The notes beneath the pieces were generated by a model, which saw nothing but the letters and a program-made list of their open reading frames with translations, made no database searches and had not been told where the DNA came from. Shown piece after piece: positions 33,964-43,248 of a stretch of 64,000 nucleotides of DNA (positions within the stretch are counted from its first letter, which is position 1; every line of letters starts with the position of its first letter). Position numbers and translations under genes: made by a program. This DNA is from VXNE01 sp965116625 (lineage in GTDB: Bacteria; Pseudomonadota; Gammaproteobacteria; Pseudomonadales; Azotimanducaceae), in contig OZ220717.1 in NCBI GenBank assembly GCA_965116625.1, positions 3,286,001-3,350,000 on the forward strand, read 5' to 3'.

Positions 33964-36228
33964 ATGAATAACGGGAGGACCGCCATCGCCGCGCACGTGC
34001 AACTGTGGCTGTTCACCGCAACCATGTTCGTGGGGGCCGCGCTCTTGTTCTGGATGCAGCCGCTCTTCACGAAGATGGTCCTGCCCCTGCTCGGCGGGTC
34101 CCCGTCCGTCTGGAATACCGCAATGGTGTTCTTCCAGGCGGCACTGCTCGCCGGATACGGCTACGCGCACCTGCTGACCCGCCACCTTGGGTCCCGCAGC
34201 CAATGTATCGCGCATTTCTGCGTGCTTGGCGCGGCGGCAATAGCCCTGCCCATCGGTATCGCCGAAGGTTGGCAACCGGACCCCGACACGACTCCCTCGC
34301 TATGGCTCCTGGGTCTGCTCGTGCTCTCGATCGGCGCGCCGTTCTTCGCCGTCGCCACCACCGCGCCGCTCATTCAGCGCTGGTTCTCCCGCACGGGCCA
34401 CCCGCACGCCTCGGATCCCTATTTCCTGTACGCGGCGAGCAACCTCGGCAGCGTGGCGGTCCTGCTGGCGTTTCCGTTCGTGATCGAACCACTGGTCGGG
34501 ACGCGGGGCCAGGCCCTTGCATGGACGCTCGGTTTCGCCGTCCTGGCCGCCTGCATCGCGGGCTGCGGCGCCAGCGTGTGGGGCGGGCCCAGGCGGACGC
34601 GGCCAACGATTTCAGAAAGAGACGCCGCCCCGCCCGGCTGGCGGCACCGGGCAGCCTGGCTGGCATACACCGCCGTTCCATCGGCCCTGCTGCTCGGCGT
34701 GACCGCGCACATCAGCACCGACATCGCGTCCGCGCCGCTCCTGTGGGTCGTCCCGCTCGCCCTGTACCTGCTGAGTTTCGTGAACGCCTTCGCGCGCCGC
34801 CCGCTCATCCCCTCCGGGCTTGCGGTTCGCTGCATGGCGTTCGGGCTCGTGATACTGGCGGCCCTGTTCCCATGGCGAGAGCCGGCAAGCGTATTCCTGC
34901 CGCTGCATCTCGCTGCCTTCTTCTTCATCGCCACGGCCTGCCACCGAGCGCTGGCCAAGCGGCGCCCCGCCGCCAGGTTCCTGACCGAGTTCTACCTCGT
35001 CGTCGCTGTCGGCGGACTGATCGGCGGCGTGTTCGTGGCCCTGGTCGCACCGCTGCTGTTCGATGCGGTACTGGAGTATCCCCTGAGCCTCGTGCTGGCA
35101 GCGGCACTGCTACCGAACCGGAGTGGGGGAACAGCCCCGCGGGTATCCGTCTCCGCTGGCGACAGCGCACTTCGCGGCATGGGGCGGGGAGTGCTCTGGC
35201 GCGAACGCGATGTCGTTCTCGCCGTGCTCATTCTCACCGTCCTGGTGGGGGGCAGATGGTTCACTGAATGGGCGGAGCTGCCCCTGCCCTTCATCGTCTT
35301 CGCCGGCGCGCTCGGCGTCTTCGCCCTGTTTGTCCTGTCGCGCCAGGTTCGTCCGCTGGGGTTTGCGCTCTGCATCGCGGCATTGCTGATCGCCGGCCAG
35401 AAGGAATGGGGTAGCGACGACACGGTCTGGAGCGGGCGCAGTTTCTTCGGCGTGTACCGCATCGTCGAATCGGAAGACCCGCGGACGCGCAGCCTGATAC
35501 ACGGCACTACCAACCATGGCGGCCAGTGGATGAAAGGCGACGGTTCGATCGAGCCGACCAACTACTACACCCCGGCAAGCCCCGCCGCCAACGTCATCGC
35601 CGCAACGCGAACCGGGGCGGACAAACAGCGTGTCGGCCTCGTCGGACTCGGCACCGGCGCCCTCGCCTACTACCGGCGCCCGGAGGACGCCTGGCGCTAC
35701 TTCGAGATCGATCCGCTGGTCGCACACCTTGCCGCGAAGAGCGGCCATTTCGACATCCTGACAAAACACGACCCGCAGGCCGCCATCGTGGTGGGCGACG
35801 CCCGCCTGACGCTGGCACGGGAACCGGATCGGGGTTTCGATCTGCTCATCGTCGATGCCTTCTCGTCGGACGCGATCCCCATACACCTCCTCACCCTGGA
35901 AGCCGTCATGCTCTACATGCGGAAACTCGACGAGGGAGGCGTGCTCCTGCTGCACACCTCGAACCGGATGCTCGATCTTCAGCCGGTGGTGGCCGGCATC
36001 GCCGAGGAACTGGAACTCACCGCCATGCTGGGGAAACTCGAAGAGGTGGACAAGGAGGTGGATCCCGTGAGCGCGCCGTCGCAATGGGTGGCCGTCGCGC
36101 GTGACAGCGCAGTTTTCGACGGACTCGAGCTCAACGACACCTGGACACCGCTGGACCCCGGGAGCCGGCGCGTGTGGCGCGACGGTTTCTCGAACCTTGC
36201 CAGCGTCATCCGGTGGCGGGTGAAGTGA
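33964..36228 (+). CDS. Fused membrane/spermidine-synthase-like protein
   Basis: This 754-aa protein has about 12 membrane helices in residues 1-480, including FVGAALLFWMQPLFTKMVLPLLGGSP (the typical opening of this family) and PYFLYAASNLGSVAVLL. A C-terminal Rossmann-like SAM/aminopropyltransferase domain follows: VGLVGLGTGALAYY, YFEIDPLV, VVGDARLTLA, FDLLIVDAFSSDAIPIHLLT. The 'fused MFS/spermidine synthase' family is widespread with uncertain substrate. The GxGTG and DAFSSD motifs are intact, so the catalytic part looks functional. Confidence 0.88.
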   Translation: MNNGRTAIAAHVQLWLFTATMFVGAALLFWMQPLFTKMVLPLLGGSPSVWNTAMVFFQAALLAGYGYAHLLTRHLGSRSQCIAHFCVLGAAAIALPIGIAEGWQPDPDTTPSLWLLGLLVLSIGAPFFAVATTAPLIQRWFSRTGHPHASDPYFLYAASNLGSVAVLLAFPFVIEPLVGTRGQALAWTLGFAVLAACIAGCGASVWGGPRRTRPTISERDAAPPGWRHRAAWLAYTAVPSALLLGVTAHISTDIASAPLLWVVPLALYLLSFVNAFARRPLIPSGLAVRCMAFGLVILAALFPWREPASVFLPLHLAAFFFIATACHRALAKRRPAARFLTEFYLVVAVGGLIGGVFVALVAPLLFDAVLEYPLSLVLAAALLPNRSGGTAPRVSVSAGDSALRGMGRGVLWRERDVVLAVLILTVLVGGRWFTEWAELPLPFIVFAGALGVFALFVLSRQVRPLGFALCIAALLIAGQKEWGSDDTVWSGRSFFGVYRIVESEDPRTRSLIHGTTNHGGQWMKGDGSIEPTNYYTPASPAANVIAATRTGADKQRVGLVGLGTGALAYYRRPEDAWRYFEIDPLVAHLAAKSGHFDILTKHDPQAAIVVGDARLTLAREPDRGFDLLIVDAFSSDAIPIHLLTLEAVMLYMRKLDEGGVLLLHTSNRMLDLQPVVAGIAEELELTAMLGKLEEVDKEVDPVSAPSQWVAVARDSAVFDGLELNDTWTPLDPGSRRVWRDGFSNLASVIRWRVK

Positions 36229-36362
36229 ACACCGGGAAACCTGTCCGATGCATCCGGCGGCTCCGTGGCTGAGGGCCGCAATGTCGCCTTGCCCGTCGCC
36301 ATCGCATACCATGGCGAGCAGGTCCTTCCGGACCGGCATCTTCCTTAGCGCAAGGTCACGCC

Positions 36363-37115
36363 ATGTACAACACGGTCAAGCAAAAGCTCGCGAACGGCGA
36401 ACAGGTGATCGGCGGCACCATCGACACGCCGGACCCGGACATCTACCGCGCCATGGCGCGCGCCGGGTTCGACTTCATCTGGATCGAGATGCAGCACAGC
36501 CCCCTCACCTACCAGGAGGTCGCGCGCATGATCTGGGCGGGTCGCGACCTGCCCGCCATCCCCTTCATACGCGTGCCCGATGCGACCGAAGGCGATGTCC
36601 AGAAGGCAACCGACATCGGCGCGCTGGGCGTCATCGTGCCCATGGTGGTGGAGCCAGCGAAAGTCGAGGCGGCGATCCGGTTCGCCAAGTATCCGCCGGT
36701 TGGCGCACGCAGCCTCGGGGGCGGCCAGTACGGCGAACTGTGGGGTAGCAACTACCGACAGACCGCCAACGACAATGTCATGGTGGTCGGCATGATCGAG
36801 TCGCCAGCCGGCGTGGAGAACGTCGAGCGGATCGCCGCCGTACCGGGCATCGACGTGATCTTTACCGCCGCGACCGACCTCTTCAGCTTCTCGGGATTCG
36901 CCCAGGGTACGCCGGAATACGAGGCCATGGTGAGCAGGATCAAGGACACTACCCTGGGTGCCGGCCTTGGCCTCGGCGGCCCCGTGCAATGGCGGAACCG
37001 GGAAGGGTTCAACTTCTTCCAGGCACCGACGGCAACGGTTATGGTCGGGCGCGGCGCGAGAGACCTCCTGAACGAAAGCGAAACCGTCGCGCCGGTTGAG
37101 GGATCGGAGCGCTAA
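36363..37115 (+). CDS. HpcH/HpaI aldolase / citrate lyase family protein
   Basis: This 250-aa class II (metal-dependent) aldolase has IEMQHSPLTYQEVARMIWAG, IGALGVIVPMVVEPAKVEAAIRFAKYPPVGARS, MIESPAGVENVERIAAVPGIDVIFTAATDLF, the Glu/Asp metal ligands and the GAR pyruvate-binding arginine. The family cleaves or condenses pyruvate-type 2-oxo acids with aldehydes; the natural substrate is unknown. It is preceded by 134 non-coding bases. Confidence 0.9.
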   Translation: MYNTVKQKLANGEQVIGGTIDTPDPDIYRAMARAGFDFIWIEMQHSPLTYQEVARMIWAGRDLPAIPFIRVPDATEGDVQKATDIGALGVIVPMVVEPAKVEAAIRFAKYPPVGARSLGGGQYGELWGSNYRQTANDNVMVVGMIESPAGVENVERIAAVPGIDVIFTAATDLFSFSGFAQGTPEYEAMVSRIKDTTLGAGLGLGGPVQWRNREGFNFFQAPTATVMVGRGARDLLNESETVAPVEGSER

Positions 37116-37196
37116 GGGAGCTTCCGCAAGAAATCGCCGATGGAGCCCGTTCGACTCCACCGGCAATGTCCGACTATTCCCGAACCCGGCGCGGAG

Positions 37197-39956
37197 CTAT
37201 CCCCCGCCGAGGCTGTACTTCAACTCCAGGAACAGCACGCGTTTGCGGACGTTGACTCGATTCGAGTCGTACGGCCTGCGGCTCGAACTCAGCATGAACG
37301 GGAAGTCGCGGTCGAAGATGTTCCGCCCGCCCGCGCGGATCAACAGGCCGTTGTCCATCTCGTAGGCGGCCGTCAGGTCCACCGTGGTGTACGAGGCCAC
37401 CGGTTCGGTCGGAAGCGGCGAGAAGGCGTTCTCGAAGTCGTTGTTGATATACCCCGGGGTGTGGCGGATCCAGAGGTCCGCAGTAGTCCGCCCCGAGATC
37501 AGGCTGACGTTGGCATTCACCTTGTACTTGTCGACGCCGATGGACTCCCCGAAGAAGGAGAACTCGCCGGTCCCGGGCGCCGCCTCGTCGAACATGTCGA
37601 GTACCCGGTGGTAGACCACGCGCGGCCGAACCGTACCGAATGGGGTGTTCATGCTATAGGAGACTTCGAGGTCCAGCCTCTCATCCGCGCGGCGAGAGAT
37701 GTTCACCGAGCGGCTGATGGACTCAAGCAGGTTTCCGTTCTCGTCGCGCACGAAGAACTCCGGCAAGTTGCCGTACACCTCCACCGGCAGCAACCCCCTC
37801 AACTGATTGCCGGACGCAATCCTGTTCTCGAAGTCGATACTCGACCAGGACGTCCTGATTCGCAGCCCTTCGATGCCGCTTGGATTCCACTCCACTCCGA
37901 GCGTCAAGTTTGTCGAGGACTCGGGCAGCAGGTCGGGATTCGGGCCGAAGCTCAAGGTGCCGAAGACAAAGTTCGGGGTCGCCAGCGGATCATAGATGAA
38001 CGTCCTCTCGATCCTGCGATTCGTCCCCCCGAACAGATTCGTCACCGTCGGCGTCTGGAATGCTTCCGAGCGCGAACCGCGCACGATCACGGTCTCCGAC
38101 GGATGCCAGGCGAGCCCTACCCTCGTCACGGTGTTGGAATACTCCGCGTCGATGAGGATCGGATTGCCGTCGGCATCGTTCTCGATCGAACCTTCCACAG
38201 CGTAGTTGTCGTACCTGGCCTGGACGGACAGGACGAGACGTTCCAGCAGGGGGCGGCTGTTGCCTTCTCCCACCAGGGGCAGCGTGCCTTCGAAGAAGTA
38301 CGCCGTGAGATCAACTGTCGGACGATCGGTTCCAATATAACCTTCGATGAAGTCATCCTCCGGCTCTTCTACCCAACTGGTGCGCCTTTCGGTGCCCACG
38401 ACGAAGCCGACCTGGCCGCCCGGAAGATTCCAGAGCTCCCCGATCACCTTGGGCTCGACAATACGCGTATGCGTATCGTCACGGTCGTTTGCGAAGCTGC
38501 GGTAGAACTCCGAAATGGTCGAGTTCTGTCCCGTGCCGTCGCCGAACAGGTTGAGCGCAACCGACGGGTCCGGACTTGCGATCAGCTCCGTGAGTCGTTG
38601 ATATCGGGCGGCGTCGTCCACGCGCGTCGATGGCGGGGCGAACATGTACTGATCGCCCTCCGACGACGACTCCGACTTCGTGTAGTCGATTTCCACGCGC
38701 AGGTTGTCGTTGAAGGCGTAGGTGGCGCTCAGGACGTAGCGCAGGGCACTTTGCAGATCCCTCTGCTCCACCTGGGGAAGCAGGCCCAGCTCCGTTTCGG
38801 TGTCGGCGTAGTAGCCAACGTAGACATCGTGGCCGAAGTTGTTGAAGGCGTTGCTCGCGGGCACCTGGATCGAACTGAAGCCGAACGTCGACACGGCGGA
38901 CGTGGTCTCCGTATCGGACATGAGCAGGTCCGCGCGCAACTGGAACTGGTCCCGCGCGCCGAAATTCTGTAGCAGGCTCGCCGTGACGGATTGGTTGTCC
39001 CGTGCGGGGTGAACCTCCTCCCGAATCACATCAAGGTAGTCGGAACTCTGGGGCGCCACGAAATCTCCAGGCTGGGCATTGCGGCCGTCGTTGCCCTGCG
39101 GAAGGATGAGCGAGGCGGGGCCCCACCGCGAGAGCGCGACGGTGCCGGATCTCGCGAAGCCCGTGCCGACAAAGTTGTATCTCTGGTCGCCTCCATAACG
39201 GGCGCTGTAGTCGTTCGAGGTATAGCCGGTCGCGGCGGATTTCACCGGATCGGACTGATGCATCGTGAAGATCACCGAGGCGTTACCGCTACCCCAGCCG
39301 ATACCGCCGTACAGGTTCCCTGAACTCGCATCACCACCGGTGCTGCTGTCCTCGACCTTTGCGCCAAAGCTCAATCCCTTGAAGTCGCGCCTGGTGATGA
39401 TGTTGATCACTCCAGCAATGGCGTCGGATCCGTAGACCGCCGAGCCCCCGTCATGCGAGATTTCCACCCGTTCGATTGCACCGGCGGGGATGTCGTTGAG
39501 GTTGGCCGCCAGTTGTTGTGCGTTACTCGCGATACCTGCCAGCCGCTTTCCGTTCAACAACACCAGCGTGTTCTTGGAGCCGAATCCACGAAGGTTGGCG
39601 GTGGCGGCGCCAAGGCCCAGGGCGCCGAGATTCTCATCGAGGAGATCACTCCCGAAATGGAGGCTGTTCGAGCTGTTGATGGTGGAGAAGTTCTGAGGAA
39701 TCGAGCGAATGACGTCCTCGACGCTCGTCAATCCCTGCCTCGCGATGTCGTCCGCAGTGATCACGTCCACCCTGGCGGTGGGATCGCCACCCTCGAGCCG
39801 CGTCCCGGTGACGATGACTTCCTCCACTACCTCCTCGGCGTCGGCGTCGGCATCGGCGTCCCCTTCCTCCGCCTCCTGCGCTGTCGCCGTGCCTGCAGAT
39901 AGCGCCAGGGCCGCCAACAGCATCACAAATCGATCTCGCACGCGATATTCCTTCAT
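37197..39956 (-). CDS. TonB-dependent outer-membrane receptor (large)
   Basis: This 919-aa receptor has a signal peptide (MKEYRVRDRFVMLLAALALS) and an acidic linker (EEGDADADADAEEVVEE). A TonB box (EVIVTGTR), plug (ADDIARQGLTSVEDVIRSIPQNF; LVLLNGKRLAG; IERVEISHDGGSAVYGSDAIAGVIN) and barrel ending FLELKYSLG follow. The size and NANL-like plug are typical of receptors for sugars or other large organics. ATG 39956 was chosen because AAGGAGG lies 10 bases before it, whereas the ATG at 39965 is too close to that site. The neighbouring two-component system may control it. Confidence 0.92.
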   Translation of the reverse strand: MKEYRVRDRFVMLLAALALSAGTATAQEAEEGDADADADAEEVVEEVIVTGTRLEGGDPTARVDVITADDIARQGLTSVEDVIRSIPQNFSTINSSNSLHFGSDLLDENLGALGLGAATANLRGFGSKNTLVLLNGKRLAGIASNAQQLAANLNDIPAGAIERVEISHDGGSAVYGSDAIAGVINIITRRDFKGLSFGAKVEDSSTGGDASSGNLYGGIGWGSGNASVIFTMHQSDPVKSAATGYTSNDYSARYGGDQRYNFVGTGFARSGTVALSRWGPASLILPQGNDGRNAQPGDFVAPQSSDYLDVIREEVHPARDNQSVTASLLQNFGARDQFQLRADLLMSDTETTSAVSTFGFSSIQVPASNAFNNFGHDVYVGYYADTETELGLLPQVEQRDLQSALRYVLSATYAFNDNLRVEIDYTKSESSSEGDQYMFAPPSTRVDDAARYQRLTELIASPDPSVALNLFGDGTGQNSTISEFYRSFANDRDDTHTRIVEPKVIGELWNLPGGQVGFVVGTERRTSWVEEPEDDFIEGYIGTDRPTVDLTAYFFEGTLPLVGEGNSRPLLERLVLSVQARYDNYAVEGSIENDADGNPILIDAEYSNTVTRVGLAWHPSETVIVRGSRSEAFQTPTVTNLFGGTNRRIERTFIYDPLATPNFVFGTLSFGPNPDLLPESSTNLTLGVEWNPSGIEGLRIRTSWSSIDFENRIASGNQLRGLLPVEVYGNLPEFFVRDENGNLLESISRSVNISRRADERLDLEVSYSMNTPFGTVRPRVVYHRVLDMFDEAAPGTGEFSFFGESIGVDKYKVNANVSLISGRTTADLWIRHTPGYINNDFENAFSPLPTEPVASYTTVDLTAAYEMDNGLLIRAGGRNIFDRDFPFMLSSSRRPYDSNRVNVRKRVLFLELKYSLGGG

Positions 39957-40010
39957 CTCGATCATCCCTCCTTGAAAGAGCTCCCTCGTGGCTTTCGGCG
40001 AGGGTGTTCC

Positions 40011-40037
40011 GGTCTCCCCCAAATTGGGGTGGAGACC
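40011..40037 (-). promoter_or_regulatory. Hairpin in the TonB-receptor leader
   Basis: GGTCTCC-CCCAA can pair with TTGGG-GT-GGAGACC, giving about 12 pairs with a two-base bulge, in the 5' leader of the minus-strand receptor gene. It may be an attenuator or mRNA-stability element, or part of the divergent control region. There is no T-run. Confidence 0.35.
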
Positions 40038-40070
40038 CACTCCGCCGCCACGCGAACGTTGGTCTGCAAT

Positions 40071-40099
40071 CCTTACCGGAACCTTACCAAAACCTTGCA
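40071..40099. promoter_or_regulatory. Three 7-bp direct repeats with 11-bp spacing
   Basis: CCTTACC (40071-40077), CCTTACC (40082-40088) and CCTTGCA (40093-40099) repeat with a period of exactly 11 bases and four-base A/G-rich spacers. This is the architecture of PhoB/OmpR-type response-regulator sites. An OmpR-family regulator gene begins at 40210, 111 bases away, and the TonB receptor is divergent. It is the best candidate binding site for that regulator. Confidence 0.5.
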
Positions 40100-40209
40100 A
40101 GGACGGACGCCAGCCGCCGCGGCCAAGTCAGCTTTCGGTAAGATATCCCCCATAACGTGGTGGCAAGCGAAACTGCCGGAATTTCCTACGATATGAGCCT
40201 CCTGCCCGC

Positions 40210-40902
40210 GTGAAAATCCTGCTGGTCGAAGACGATCCCAGCCTCGCCGAGGCGATACGGCGCCTGTTGCAGAAGGAAGGCCATGTCGTCGACATTGCCG
40301 AGTCGCTGGGCATGGCCGAGGCAGCGATCACCGGCAGTCCCTACGCCGTCGTCCTGCTCGACCGGATGCTCCCGGACGGAGAAGGCACCCGGCTCATCTA
40401 CCACGCCCGCGACCACGGCGTGCAGACCAGGTTCCTCATACTGTCGGCGCTCGGCGACATCCACGAGCGCGTCGAGGGTCTCGACATCGGGGCGGACGAC
40501 TACATCGTCAAGCCCTTCGAACCCGACGAACTGTGCGCGCGGATCCGTGCCGTCGCACGGCGGCCGGTGACCGGCGCCACGCGGATCGTGAGCCTCGGCA
40601 ACCTGCGCATGGACGGTGCCACGGGCGATCTCACGACCACGGCGAACGGCGCCGAGGACGGCGAGCCCGTGCTGCTGCCGCGCCGGGAGATGACGCTGCT
40701 ACAGAAGCTCATGGACCGGGCCGGCCGGGTGGTGACCCGCGACGCACTGGAGACCGCCATGTACGGCTACGACGACGTGATCCAGTCCAACACCCTCGAA
40801 TCCCATGTCTCGCGGCTGCGGAGGCACCTGGCGGAAACCGACGCCGGGGTCGCCATCCATACCATCCGCGGCGTCGGCTACATGCTCAAGGACGAAGCAT
40901 GA
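40210..40902 (+). CDS. OmpR-family response regulator
   Basis: This 230-aa protein has a receiver domain (MKILLVEDDPSLAEAIRRLL; phospho-Asp in VVLLDRMLPDGEG near residue 53; IGADDYIVKPFEPDELCARI with the conserved Lys). A C-terminal winged-helix domain follows (LLPRREMTLLQKLMDRAGRVVTRDALE; SNTLESHVSRLRRHL; IHTIRGVGYML). The start is GTG 40210. It is coupled to the kinase by ATGA. It probably binds the repeats at 40071-40099 and controls its own operon and/or the divergent TonB receptor. Confidence 0.94.
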   Translation: MKILLVEDDPSLAEAIRRLLQKEGHVVDIAESLGMAEAAITGSPYAVVLLDRMLPDGEGTRLIYHARDHGVQTRFLILSALGDIHERVEGLDIGADDYIVKPFEPDELCARIRAVARRPVTGATRIVSLGNLRMDGATGDLTTTANGAEDGEPVLLPRREMTLLQKLMDRAGRVVTRDALETAMYGYDDVIQSNTLESHVSRLRRHLAETDAGVAIHTIRGVGYMLKDEA

Positions 40903-42305
40903 ACCTCAATCGGTTCAGGTGGCTGTCGCAATCCCTGATCGGACGCATGACCGTCCTGTCGATATTCTTCCTGGTGCTCGCCCTCGGATGGTTCGCCATC
41001 GTCCCCTACTGGAGTTACGCCACGCAGGAACCGCTGTCCATGACGACCAGCCGTGTACTGGATGAGGTGTACGAGGCAACGCGCGACGACCAGGTGCCGC
41101 TTGCCTCCCTCGCGGACTCGGCGCTCCTGAAGGAAGTCGCGGCCGCCAACGACGGGTTTCGACTCTACGTCCGTCACGGAACGGAAGAGACGCGCTTGGG
41201 AGAAGCGCCCCGTTACCTCGCGCACGCCATGGCACTCAGCGAGTCGTTCAAGGCCACGCAGACCGAACCTGACCGGGTGTACACGAGCTTCAGGATCGAA
41301 GAGGGGGACGCCACTGCCAGCATCTCCTTCAACCGATGGGCAGACCGCGATCTCTACTACGAGATTGGCGGCATCACGACCCCCGTCGACAGCGTTCAGG
41401 ACATCTTCACGGCGGTGAATCCGATGACATTCTGGCTCACGAGCAGGAATCCCCTGATCGCTGGCGCCGGCGTGCTGTTGATCGCCTTCGTCGTGCTGCT
41501 GCTGGCAGCCCGCTCGCTACGGACGCTGACCCGTGCTGTGCAATCCTTCGACGAGCGGACGGCGGAACGCCGGCTCCTGCCAGTCGAAGGCCTCCCCACC
41601 GAGGTCGCCTACCTAGTCCGGGCTATCAACGAGATGATCGAACGGGTCGAACAGACCCACGAGGAGCAGGAACTGTTCCTCGCGACCGCGGCCCACGAAC
41701 TGCGCACGCCGATGGCGGTGCTGAGAACACGGCTGGAGGAACTGCCGGATTCGGACACGAAGGAGACGCTGCGCGACGACATCCGGCGCATGTCATCGCT
41801 GGTCGATCAACTGCTGCGTCTCATGCAGATTCGCACCAACCGCGACCTGACCGACCAGGTCGACCTCGTAACCATCGCGCGCGACATCGTGGCCGAGCGC
41901 GCCCCGCTGTCCATCGATCGCGGCGTCGACATCGAACTCGAGAGCGAGCCGAAGACGCTGACCGTCAACGGCCACGCCGGACTCGTGGGGGTAGCGATCG
42001 CCAATCTCGTCGACAACGCGATCTCCTTCAGCAAACCCGGCGACACGCTAAGGGTGAGGGTCCACGGCACCGGGCGGGTCTCCGTTCGCGACGGCGGTCC
42101 CGGCATCCCGTCCGCCGAAATGGAACGGATCTTCGAACCGTTCGCCAAGAGCCCGCCCAACCGCCAGGGACACGGACTGGGGCTCGCCATCGTGCGCGCC
42201 ATCATGGCGGCACACGGCGGCAAGGTCTCCGTACGAAATCTGGAGGGCGGCGGCGCGGACTTCTCCCTCCAGTTCAACGACGTGTCACTCAGCGCGACAG
42301 CTTAG
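40899..42305 (+). CDS. Sensor histidine kinase
   Basis: This 468-aa membrane kinase has a first helix near residue 20-40 (LSIFFLVLALGWFAIV) and a periplasmic sensor domain of ~170 residues. A second helix (GAGVLLIAFVVLLLAA) and a HAMP-like linker (EVAYLVRAINEMIERVE) follow. The phospho-acceptor histidine is in TAAHELRTPMAVLRTRLEEL. ATPase motifs are NLVDNAISFSK (N box), VRDGGPGIP (G1) and GHGLGLAIVRAI (G2). The signal is unknown. The 3' end overlaps the convergent SRPBCC gene by 17 bases. Confidence 0.93.
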   Translation: MNLNRFRWLSQSLIGRMTVLSIFFLVLALGWFAIVPYWSYATQEPLSMTTSRVLDEVYEATRDDQVPLASLADSALLKEVAAANDGFRLYVRHGTEETRLGEAPRYLAHAMALSESFKATQTEPDRVYTSFRIEEGDATASISFNRWADRDLYYEIGGITTPVDSVQDIFTAVNPMTFWLTSRNPLIAGAGVLLIAFVVLLLAARSLRTLTRAVQSFDERTAERRLLPVEGLPTEVAYLVRAINEMIERVEQTHEEQELFLATAAHELRTPMAVLRTRLEELPDSDTKETLRDDIRRMSSLVDQLLRLMQIRTNRDLTDQVDLVTIARDIVAERAPLSIDRGVDIELESEPKTLTVNGHAGLVGVAIANLVDNAISFSKPGDTLRVRVHGTGRVSVRDGGPGIPSAEMERIFEPFAKSPPNRQGHGLGLAIVRAIMAAHGGKVSVRNLEGGGADFSLQFNDVSLSATA

Positions 42306-43185
42306 CCTCGACCGCGTTGAACAGGTATTCGTGCTCGGCCTGGGTGGCCAGCGCCTCCAGCGGCCGCCAGTAGAAGCGCGGGCGCAGCACGGAAGAGATC
42401 CTGGTAGTTCTGCGAACTCTCGTCTCTCCCGCCAGGGTTGAATTCAACTCGTAACCCGCATCGATGAACCTGAGCCAGTCCCTTCCCGGAAGCGTAACGT
42501 CCGTTATTTCCATCACAAGGCGGCGTGGCGGCCGCCAGACAGACACGCGCTCCCTGATAACGCCCCGGTCAAAATGGCATATGCGAACGGCCCCCACGCC
42601 CGATCCCTCGATGGTGCAGTACTGCGGTACCGGGAGTCCCAGCTTGAGCAGCCACGGCTTCTGGGCGGTGATCTGTTGAAACGAAAGCAGGGCCTCCCAT
42701 GCGGTTGCGGCGTTCACCGGAAGCGTGCGCACGGTTTCGACCGTGTGCACCGGTGCCTGTCGACTGGTCGACCCTTCCAGCATCGCCGAACAGCCGACCA
42801 GCAATAGCCCCATCACGATAGCGAGCGCCGAGCCTTTCCCGCCAGGACCGGTCCGCCCCACGCGCCTGATTGCCCGGCCCGCCAGGGCGCCGGTGAAAGC
42901 CAGCCCGATGATGAGCGGCATCGCCATCATGACGCAGACCACCGTTTCCAAACCGAAGTACAGGAGCATCGCCAGGCAAAAGCCGAAACCGAATGCGATC
43001 GCGAAGAGCGCAATCCTGACGGTTGGCGTGACCAAGCCCGCAATGACCCCGGCCAGGGCCGGAACGACCATGAATATCGTTTGACCGTACGGGACTCTCA
43101 GCATTTGGACCAGCAGGAATGCCGCCACGCAAAATGCGACCACTCCCATGGCCGCGATCAGCAGCGACAGCACCGTTCTGGACAT
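42289..43185 (-). CDS. Membrane protein with SRPBCC-like domain
   Basis: This 298-aa protein has four or five N-terminal membrane helices (TVLSLLIAAMGVVAFCVAAF; TIFMVVPALAGVIAGLV; VVCVMMAMPLIIGLAFTGAL; LAIVMGLLLVGCSAM). A C-terminal domain of the polyketide-cyclase/START type follows: TVRTLPVNAATAWEALLSFQ, GVIRERVSVWRPPRRLVMEIT. It has no known ligand. ATG 43185 has a GGGGAG site 10 bases upstream, so it is preferred to the GTG at 43215. It is convergent with the histidine kinase and possibly part of the same response. Confidence 0.7.
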   Translation of the reverse strand: MSRTVLSLLIAAMGVVAFCVAAFLLVQMLRVPYGQTIFMVVPALAGVIAGLVTPTVRIALFAIAFGFGFCLAMLLYFGLETVVCVMMAMPLIIGLAFTGALAGRAIRRVGRTGPGGKGSALAIVMGLLLVGCSAMLEGSTSRQAPVHTVETVRTLPVNAATAWEALLSFQQITAQKPWLLKLGLPVPQYCTIEGSGVGAVRICHFDRGVIRERVSVWRPPRRLVMEITDVTLPGRDWLRFIDAGYELNSTLAGETRVRRTTRISSVLRPRFYWRPLEALATQAEHEYLFNAVEAKLSR

Positions 43186-43248
43186 TGCCGAATCTCTCCC
43201 CGTCAACGGCGACACTAGAAGCGCCCGGACAATCGGCGGCGATCTGCC

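Noticed and set aside
37140..38972. 610-codon plus-strand frame opposite the TonB receptor
   Set aside because: Antisense shadow with no domain; the receptor on the minus strand has signal peptide, plug and barrel.
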